From assembly GCF_030150155.1 (NCBI RefSeq), contig NZ_JASLGR010000013.1, positions 6,221 through 70,220 on the forward strand: a DNA stretch of 64,000 nucleotides, read 5' to 3'. The position numbers and the translations under genes were made by a program. Positions within the stretch are counted from its first letter, which is position 1, and every line of letters starts with the position of its first letter. This document shows positions 58,257 through 64,000 of the stretch, in pieces. Below the pieces are notes generated by a model. The model had not been told where the DNA came from, searched no databases, and saw only the letters and a program-made list of their open reading frames with translations. The DNA comes from Nocardioides sp. GTDB taxonomy: Bacteria > Actinomycetota > Actinomycetes > Propionibacteriales > Nocardioidaceae.

Positions 58257-60152
58257 ATGCCGCTGCCCCGCCCCCGCTGCCACCTGCCGTTCCTCCCGCT
58301 CACCCTGCTGGCCGCCTCGACGCTGACCCTGCTCGGCCTCGCGCTGGAGGGCCGGATCCCGGCGCTGGCAGCACTCGCCCTGGTCGGGCTGCTGGTGGCC
58401 TCGTTCGCGCTGGCGCTGTGGGCCGACGCGCTGCGCGGCGCCCCGGCACGGGCCCGGGTCGCCACCGCCGAGCTGTCCCGCCGTCGCCAGGGCGAGCAGC
58501 GCCTGCTGCGGATGATCGAGGAGATGCCGGTCGCGGTGATGACCCTCGACCCCGAGACCGGCCGGATCAGCTACATGAACCAGACCTGCGACCGGCTGCT
58601 GCGGGAGGTCGAGGAGTACCTGCCGGTCGCCGTCGACGACGTGGTCGGCTCCTCGATGGACGTCTTCCACCGCTCCCCGGCACGCCAGCAGAGCATCGTG
58701 TCGCTGCTCCAGGACTCGCCGCACAGTGCCCGGATCCGGCTCGGTCCCGAGACCCTCGACCTCCAGGTCTCCTCGATCCCGTGCGACGAGGGCGCGGGCG
58801 GCCCGATGGTGGTGTGGAGCAACGTCACCAAGGAGCTGGCCGCCGAGCTGCGGATCCTGGACCTGGCCCACCACGACTCACTCACCGGTCTCAACAACCG
58901 CACCACCTTCAGCGACCAGGTCGAGGCCCGGATCGCCTCGCCCGCGGCCCGCACCGCATTGCTGTTCGTCGATCTCGACGGGTTCAAGGGGATCAACGAC
59001 AACCTCGGCCACCATGCCGGCGACACCGTGATCAGGACGGTGGCGACCCGGCTCCAGGCGATCTGCTCGCCCCACGACGCCATCGTCGGACGTCTGGGCG
59101 GCGACGAGTTCGGCATCTTCCTGGCCGACGCCGACCGGGCCGCGGCCACCGGCGTCGCCCGGACCGTGATCGACGCGCTGGGGGCGCCCTACCCCCAGGT
59201 GCGGGGCTCGGCGCTGGAGGTGAGCGCGTCGATCGGGATCGCGACCACCCCGACCGACGGCACCACCTGCTCGGAGCTGCTGCTGCGCGCCGACATCGCG
59301 CTGTACCACGCCAAGGCCGCCGGCAAGGCGAAGGCGGTCGCCTTCGAGGCCGAGATGGAGGAGAGCATCCACCACCGCGCCGAGCTGATCACCGACCTGC
59401 GCGAGGCGATCACCGCCGACCGAGGGATCGAGGTCCACTTCCAGGACATCGTCGAGATCGCCTCGATGCGGGTCACCGCCCGCGAGGCCCTGGCGCGCTG
59501 GCACCATCCCCGGCTCGGGACGGTGCCGCCCTCGACCTTCATCACGTTGGCCGAGCAGTCGGGTCTGATCGACGTCCTGGGCCGCCTGATCGCGCGCCGG
59601 GCCTTCGCCGAGGCCCGCTGGTGGGAGGAGCGGGTGCGGCTGGCGGTCAACGTCTCGGCGGGCCAGCTCGGCCGCGGCACCTTCGTCGAGGAGATCCTGG
59701 GGCTGCTGGTGAGCTCCGGGCTGGCCCCCGAGCGGCTGGAGATCGAGGTCACCGAGACCGCCCTGCTGAGCGATCACGAGGGGGTGCTGCGCGAGCTCAG
59801 TCAGCTGCGCGGTGCCGGCGTACGGGTCTCGCTCGACGACTTCGGCACCGGGTACTCCTCCCTCACCCACCTGCGCGACTTCCCGTTCGACACGATCAAG
59901 ATCGACGGCTCCTTCGTCCGCGAGGCCGCCACCAACCCGAGCGCCGCCGCGATCGTCCGTGCCATCGCCGAGCTCGGCATCCAGCTCGGCGTGACCACGG
60001 TGGCCGAGGGTGTGGAGAGCTCCGAGCAGCTCGACCTGGTCACCCGGGCGGGCTGCATCGAGGTGCAGGGCTACCTGATCTCCCGGCCGATCCCGGCCCA
60101 GCGCAGCGCCGGCTCGAAGCGGCTCAGCACTGCCTGCTCCAGCCGACCGTGA
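58257..60152 (+). CDS. PAS-GGDEF-EAL cyclic-di-GMP signalling protein
   Basis: A 631-residue protein: two N-terminal hydrophobic helices (about 10-60), a PAS domain (about 80-190) clearly related to that of the upstream protein (VVGSSMDVFHRSPARQQSI), GGDEF domain with intact RLGGDEFGIF, and an EAL domain with EALARW, VNVSAGQL, EVTETALL, DDFGTGYSSL, KIDGSFV and VAEGVES. Active-site residues of both catalytic domains are present, so it may be bifunctional; the inhibitory I-site RxxD is replaced by SPHD. Both c-di-GMP synthesis and hydrolysis are possible. Confidence 0.93.
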   Translation: MPLPRPRCHLPFLPLTLLAASTLTLLGLALEGRIPALAALALVGLLVASFALALWADALRGAPARARVATAELSRRRQGEQRLLRMIEEMPVAVMTLDPETGRISYMNQTCDRLLREVEEYLPVAVDDVVGSSMDVFHRSPARQQSIVSLLQDSPHSARIRLGPETLDLQVSSIPCDEGAGGPMVVWSNVTKELAAELRILDLAHHDSLTGLNNRTTFSDQVEARIASPAARTALLFVDLDGFKGINDNLGHHAGDTVIRTVATRLQAICSPHDAIVGRLGGDEFGIFLADADRAAATGVARTVIDALGAPYPQVRGSALEVSASIGIATTPTDGTTCSELLLRADIALYHAKAAGKAKAVAFEAEMEESIHHRAELITDLREAITADRGIEVHFQDIVEIASMRVTAREALARWHHPRLGTVPPSTFITLAEQSGLIDVLGRLIARRAFAEARWWEERVRLAVNVSAGQLGRGTFVEEILGLLVSSGLAPERLEIEVTETALLSDHEGVLRELSQLRGAGVRVSLDDFGTGYSSLTHLRDFPFDTIKIDGSFVREAATNPSAAAIVRAIAELGIQLGVTTVAEGVESSEQLDLVTRAGCIEVQGYLISRPIPAQRSAGSKRLSTACSSRP

Positions 60153-60207
60153 GCCCGAACGCCCGCAGCGCATTGTCCCCAGCGCCCCCGCACCGCAGAA
60201 TCGGGGC

Positions 60208-60672
60208 GTGGCTTCCCTCCCCCTGGAACGACATCTGCTGCGCGCCAAGGACCAGGCCGACGCGCACTACACCGAACCGCTCGACGTCGCCGCCCTGGCC
60301 GCGGCCGCCGGGCTCTCGCCTGCCCACTTCAGCCGCGCGTTCAAGCAGGCCTTCGGGGAGAGCCCGCACGGCTACCTGCTGACCCGGCGCCTCGAACGCG
60401 CTGCGGCCCTGCTGCGCGACACCGACCGCAGCGTCGCCGACATCTGCGCCCTGGTCGGACTGACCTCGGTAGGGAGCTTCACCACCAGCTTCAAACGCAC
60501 CTTCGGCAGTACGCCGACCCAGTACCGCGCCGCCTTCCCGGCGATCGCCGACCGGGTGCCCCTGCCCGGCTGCGTGGTGCGGGTGCATGGTCGCCCGCAA
60601 CGGCGCACGTTTCGAGAAGACGACGCGGCCGCGCCCCCTCTAGCGTCGACGTCATCACCCACCACCACGTAG
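60208..60672 (+). CDS. AraC family transcriptional regulator
   Basis: A 154-residue protein in which the AraC double-HTH comes first (TEPLDVAALAAAAGLSPAHFSRAFKQAFGESPHGYLLTRRLERAAALL and DRSVADICALVGLTSVGSFTTSFKRTFGSTPTQYRA). A 40-residue polar tail follows. No ligand-binding domain. GTG start at 60208. It is 10 bp upstream of a VOC-family gene and probably controls it. Confidence 0.9.
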   Translation: MASLPLERHLLRAKDQADAHYTEPLDVAALAAAAGLSPAHFSRAFKQAFGESPHGYLLTRRLERAAALLRDTDRSVADICALVGLTSVGSFTTSFKRTFGSTPTQYRAAFPAIADRVPLPGCVVRVHGRPQRRTFREDDAAAPPLASTSSPTTT

Positions 60673-60682
60673 GAGAACCACG

Positions 60683-61102
60683 ATGATCAAGATCACCACC
60701 GCTCAGGTCTGGGTCCTCGACCAGGACGAGGCCGTCGCGTTCTGGACTGAGAAGGTCGGCTTCGAGATCCGCGAGGACGCCAGCTTCCCCGAGCTCGGCG
60801 GCTTCCGCTGGGTCACCGTCGGCGCCCCGGGCCAGGACGCGCCGGTGCTCGTCCTGATGGCGATCCCCGGCCCGCCGGTGTTCCCCGAGTCGACGGTCAC
60901 CGAGATCACCGCCCTGCTGGCCAAGGGCCACTCCGGCGGCATCTTCATGGAGACCGACGACGTGCAGAAGATGTACGAGGAGCTCTCCGCCAAGGGCGTC
61001 GAGTTCACCGACCTGCCCGAGGCCCGGCCCTACGGGATCGACTGCGGGTTCCGTGATCCGTCGGGCAACTCGTTCCGGATCATGCAGCCGCTCCCGGCCT
61101 GA
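60683..61102 (+). CDS. VOC family protein
   Basis: A 139-residue two-module VOC protein: ITTAQVWVLDQDEAVAFWTEKVGFEIREDASF and GIFMETDDVQKMYEELSAKGVEFTDLPEARPYGIDCGFRDPSGNSFRIMQP. The DPSGN turn and the spacing fit glyoxalase/dioxygenase-fold proteins; substrate unknown. An AGGAGAACC RBS precedes the ATG. Confidence 0.9.
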   Translation: MIKITTAQVWVLDQDEAVAFWTEKVGFEIREDASFPELGGFRWVTVGAPGQDAPVLVLMAIPGPPVFPESTVTEITALLAKGHSGGIFMETDDVQKMYEELSAKGVEFTDLPEARPYGIDCGFRDPSGNSFRIMQPLPA

Positions 61103-61160
61103 TCCGGCCGGGGCGGCGGCGATGTGCAGCTGGGCCCGCGGGTCGGGCCCCGGCGCTGGC

Positions 61161-63101
61161 TCAGACCCAGCCCGAACGGCCGCCCGCACGGCCCCCGAGA
61201 TAGGAGCCGACCACGGCCGCGCCGAGGTCGTCGAGTTCGGGGGCCACCACGGTCCCTTCGACCCGACGGGCGAGCTGGTCGATGAAGCGGGCCAGACCCG
61301 GGTCCTCGCCGAGCCTGAAGAACGTCGTACGGGCACCGATCCGGCGGGCGTTGTCGAGCTCGTTGACGGTCAGCGCGATCGTGCGGGGCTGCGGCGGGTA
61401 GGCGAAGGAGACCTCGCCGCTCGGCTCCAGGTGTGAGGTCGGCTCGCCGTCGGTGACGATCAGGAGCACCGGCTGGGCACTGGGATGGCGACGGAAGTGC
61501 CGGTTGGCCAGCAGCAGACCGTGATGCAGGTTGGTGCCCTTGTCCCAGCGGGCGTCGAGCGCGGTCAGCTCCTCGATCTCCATCACCTGGGCGGCCCGAC
61601 CGAAGGCGATCAGCTGCAGGTCGTCGCCGCGGAACCGGGAGCGCACCAGGGTGTGCAGCGCCAGCGCGGTGCGCTTCATCGGCACCCAGCGCCCGTCCAT
61701 CGCCATCGAGAACGAGGTGTCGACCAGCAGCGCCACACACGCCTGGGTGCGGTCCTCGGTCTCGACCACCTCGATGTCGTCGAGGGCCAGCGTGCTGCCG
61801 CCGCGGATCACCCGGTTGAGCAGGGTCCGCGGGATGTCCCACGGCTCGGTGTCGCCGAACTCCCAGGCCCGCGAGGAGCCGGTCAGGTCGCCGGAGGCGC
61901 CCGAACGCCGGGTCTCGCGCGCCCCGGAGCGGCCGCTGAGCTGGTCGGCGACGTCCTTGAGCAGCGCCTTGCCGAGCTGCCGCATCGCCTTCGGGGTGAG
62001 CCGCAGGTCACCGTCGGTGCCGCGTTCGAGCTGGCCGGACTCCCGCAGTGCCCGCTCCAGCTCACCCAGGGTGCGGGCGTCGATCGCCGCCTCCTCGCCG
62101 AGCTGGCGTGCCAGGGCGTCCAGGTCCAGGTCGTCCATCCGGGCGCCGCCGTACGACTGGGAGAGCTGCTCGATCAGCTGGTCGAGCTCGGCCAGGTCCT
62201 GGAGCGCGCCGGTGCCGTCACCCAGCCCGAGTCCCTGGTCCCCCTCGAACTGCTCGGAGCCGTCCCAGTCCTCGCCGGGGCGCAGCGCCTGCAGGTGGCC
62301 GTCGAGCTGGGCGAGCTGGTCGGCCAGCTCCGGGGAGCCGAACGCCTGGGCGGAGAGCTCCATCAGCTCGGCGCGCTGCTCGGGCGTCATCGAGTTGAGC
62401 AGCCGTTGGGCGGCCGCCGCCCGGGCCGCGAGCGCGTCGAGCAGCTCGTCGAGGTCGCGCGGGCTCTCCGGGAAGTACTCCCCGTGCTTGGCCATGAAGT
62501 CGGCGAAGTCGGCAGCGGTGTCGGTGCCGGCGGCACGCCGGGCGAGCAGGTCGTTGAGGTCGGCGAGCATCGCGTTGATCGCGGCCCGGTCCTCGTCCGT
62601 GGCCCCCTCCAGGGCCTCCTTCATCCCGGCGAAGCGCTGCTCCAGGATCTCGCGGCCGAGCAGGTCCTTGATCTCCTCGTACGCCGCCCGCGCCTCACGT
62701 GAGGACCAGTCGTACGTCGACAGCTCACTGACCGCAGCGGCCGGACTGCTCGGCAGGTTGCCGATCTGCATCTCGCGCAGGGCCCGGTCGGTGTCGTCCA
62801 TCTCGACGTCGCGGGCCAGCTGCCCGCGCTCGGCCCGCACCGCGCGATCGAGCAGCTCGGCGACCTCGCGCAGGGTGCCGTCGAGGTTGTTGCTCTCCAG
62901 CAGCTCCCGACGCCGCTCCTGGGCCCGCCGGGCGAGGTCGTCGAGACCGGCGGTGTCGCGCCCACCGCGGCGCAGGAACTCCCGCATCGCCCGTTCGGGC
63001 GAGTAGCCGGCCATGACGTCCTCGCCGATGGCCTCCAGGGCCTCGGCGATGTCCACGGGCGGCTTGAGCGGGTCACCGCCGTCGTACCGGCGATATCTCA
63101 T
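61161..63101 (-). CDS. VWA-domain protein (CoxE-like) paired with MoxR-type ATPase
   Basis: A 646-residue protein. A long helical, acidic N-terminal region (1-~400) is followed by a von Willebrand A domain with the MIDAS motif LLVDTSFSMAMDGRW, then DARWDKGTNLHHGLLLANRHF and LLIVTDGEPTSHLEPSGEV. VWA proteins of this kind act with an AAA+ ATPase as a metal-insertion or assembly chaperone. It overlaps the ATPase gene stop by 4 bp (ATGA at 63098-63101). Confidence 0.92.
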   Translation of the reverse strand: MRYRRYDGGDPLKPPVDIAEALEAIGEDVMAGYSPERAMREFLRRGGRDTAGLDDLARRAQERRRELLESNNLDGTLREVAELLDRAVRAERGQLARDVEMDDTDRALREMQIGNLPSSPAAAVSELSTYDWSSREARAAYEEIKDLLGREILEQRFAGMKEALEGATDEDRAAINAMLADLNDLLARRAAGTDTAADFADFMAKHGEYFPESPRDLDELLDALAARAAAAQRLLNSMTPEQRAELMELSAQAFGSPELADQLAQLDGHLQALRPGEDWDGSEQFEGDQGLGLGDGTGALQDLAELDQLIEQLSQSYGGARMDDLDLDALARQLGEEAAIDARTLGELERALRESGQLERGTDGDLRLTPKAMRQLGKALLKDVADQLSGRSGARETRRSGASGDLTGSSRAWEFGDTEPWDIPRTLLNRVIRGGSTLALDDIEVVETEDRTQACVALLVDTSFSMAMDGRWVPMKRTALALHTLVRSRFRGDDLQLIAFGRAAQVMEIEELTALDARWDKGTNLHHGLLLANRHFRRHPSAQPVLLIVTDGEPTSHLEPSGEVSFAYPPQPRTIALTVNELDNARRIGARTTFFRLGEDPGLARFIDQLARRVEGTVVAPELDDLGAAVVGSYLGGRAGGRSGWV

Positions 63102-64000
63102 CCGTAGACGACCTCGCCGCCGTCGATGTCCTTGCCGATCCGGCGGGCCAGGTAGAGCCCCTCCAGGGCCAGCTCGATCGCTCCGGCGCGCTCGCCGTCG
63201 GTGGTCGCGCCGAGCCGTTCGCCGATCTGGTCGTAGAGCTCGGACTCGCCCAGCCGGGGCAGGCCGGCCAGCACCTGGCGGGCGGTGACGTTCTCGCCGG
63301 TGGCGATCATCTGGCCGTTCTCGATCGCCTCCACCAGCAGCGCGAAGTCGATCCCGCGCAGCCGGGCCCTGACCGTCTCGGCGATCGAGGTGCGCAGCAG
63401 GTGGGTGAGGATCTCCGACTCGCGGCCCTCCTCGCCGGTCTCGAACTCGATCTTGCCGCCGAGCACGTCGACGGCGGTCTGCACGTCGACCAGCCGGGCG
63501 ACGGCGTCCTCGCCGTGCAGGGCGGCACGGCGCAGCGCGGCCGCAGCGATCGTCTCGGCCCCGGCGATGGAGAACCGGGCCGAGACACCCGAGCGCTGGT
63601 CGACGGCCGAGGAGGCCCGCAGCGTGCGGGTGAAGCGGGCGAGGATCTCGACCAGGACGTCGGGGACCTCGGCGACCAGGTCGGCCTCCTGCCGGATCAC
63701 CGCCACCTCCGAGGAGAGCTCCAGCGGGTAGTGGGTGCGGATCTCGGCGCCGAAGCGGTCCTTGAGCGGGGTGATGATCCGACCGCGGTTGGTGTAGTCC
63801 TCGGGGTTGGCGCTGGCCACCACCAGCACGTCGAGCGGCAGCCGCAGCACGTAGCCGCGGATCTGGATGTCGCGCTCCTCCATCACGTTGAGCATCGCCA
63901 CCTGGATCCGCTCGGCGAGGTCGGGCAGTTCGTTGATTGCGACGATGCCGCGGTGGGCGCGGGGGATGAGTCCGAAGTGGATGGTCTCGGGGTCACCCAG
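63098..64000 (-). CDS. MoxR/magnesium chelatase-like AAA+ ATPase, partial (5' end outside window)
   Basis: The gene runs off the right edge; 301 codons including the stop (300 residues) are present. LGDPETIHFGLIPRAHRGIVAINELPDLAERIQVAMLNVMEERDIQIRGY is the region around Walker B (GIVAINELPDL) with the helix-2 insert of Mg-chelatase-type ATPases, then VASANPEDYTNRGRIITPLKDRFGAEI (sensor 1 Asn and arginine finger). The C-terminus lacks a VWA domain, supplied by the downstream gene. The Walker A lies outside the window. The LPDLAERIQVAM context resembles the sporulation-type ATPase/VWA pairs. Confidence 0.9.
   Translation of the reverse strand: MGDPETIHFGLIPRAHRGIVAINELPDLAERIQVAMLNVMEERDIQIRGYVLRLPLDVLVVASANPEDYTNRGRIITPLKDRFGAEIRTHYPLELSSEVAVIRQEADLVAEVPDVLVEILARFTRTLRASSAVDQRSGVSARFSIAGAETIAAAALRRAALHGEDAVARLVDVQTAVDVLGGKIEFETGEEGRESEILTHLLRTSIAETVRARLRGIDFALLVEAIENGQMIATGENVTARQVLAGLPRLGESELYDQIGERLGATTDGERAGAIELALEGLYLARRIGKDIDGGEVVYG

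Overview
The window reads as chromosomal DNA of a high-GC Gram-positive actinobacterium, most likely of the Nocardioidaceae type. A mycothiol S-conjugate amidase (Mca), an Rpf/SLT-type secreted transglycosylase, a DUF4307 protein, an FBP-domain zinc-finger protein, frequent GTG starts and GlnR-type nitrogen boxes all fit. The fumC, PhoH, uppS, mca and greA neighbourhoods look like ordinary core genome.

Left part (1-6.7 kb): the 3' end of fumarase, a truncated AbiEi-like wHTH protein, a secreted lytic transglycosylase, a PIN-PhoH ATPase, cis-prenyl transferase UppS, a hemolysin III-family membrane protein and a DUF255 thioredoxin-domain protein. From 6.66 to 7.74 kb nothing recognisable is encoded. 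At 7.7-12.3 kb lies a compact restriction-modification island on the minus strand: C5-cytosine methyltransferase, Vsr mismatch endonuclease (apparent 1-bp frameshift near its 5' end), a putative restriction endonuclease of unrecognised family and a DUF3883 protein. From 12.5 to 24.2 kb come housekeeping and accessory genes: glutathione peroxidase, MFS transporter, matrixin-like protease, CPBP protease, enoyl-CoA hydratase, uracil permease, a collagen-like surface protein, and an MMPL exporter plus DUF2892 protein behind two G/C-tract operators of CsoR/CstR type.

Central part (24.1-41.8 kb): a large catabolic island. A minus-strand operon runs from a VanB-type reductase through a TRZ/ATZ-type amidohydrolase, a complete dipeptide-type ABC transporter and an XRE-cupin regulator to an S9 peptidase. 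It is divergent from a cytosine-deaminase-like amidohydrolase and an SsuABC/TauABC-type transporter. A second divergent pair, an XRE-cupin regulator against an FAD-linked oxidase, creatininase-family hydrolase and FMN flavoprotein, completes it. Both divergent promoter regions carry perfect GTnAC-n6-GAAAC motifs, the binding signature of the actinobacterial nitrogen regulator GlnR. I infer a nitrogen-scavenging system for one or more organic N compounds (N-heterocycle or amide) that I cannot identify.

Right part (41.8-64 kb): a three-gene operon couples a cystine-type symporter to a membrane-anchored low-complexity protein and a secreted protein with two thioredoxin-like folds and Ig-like repeats. 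Then come a DUF475/TerC protein, mca, greA, msrA, an XRE-Fic pair with an autoregulatory-looking operator and a leaderless start, a TetR/DHFR-like pair, a DevRS-like two-component system divergent from a PAS-MCP protein and a PAS-GGDEF-EAL protein, an AraC-VOC pair, and a VWA/MoxR-type ATPase pair that runs off the right edge. No rRNA, tRNA, CRISPR array or insertion sequence was recognised.
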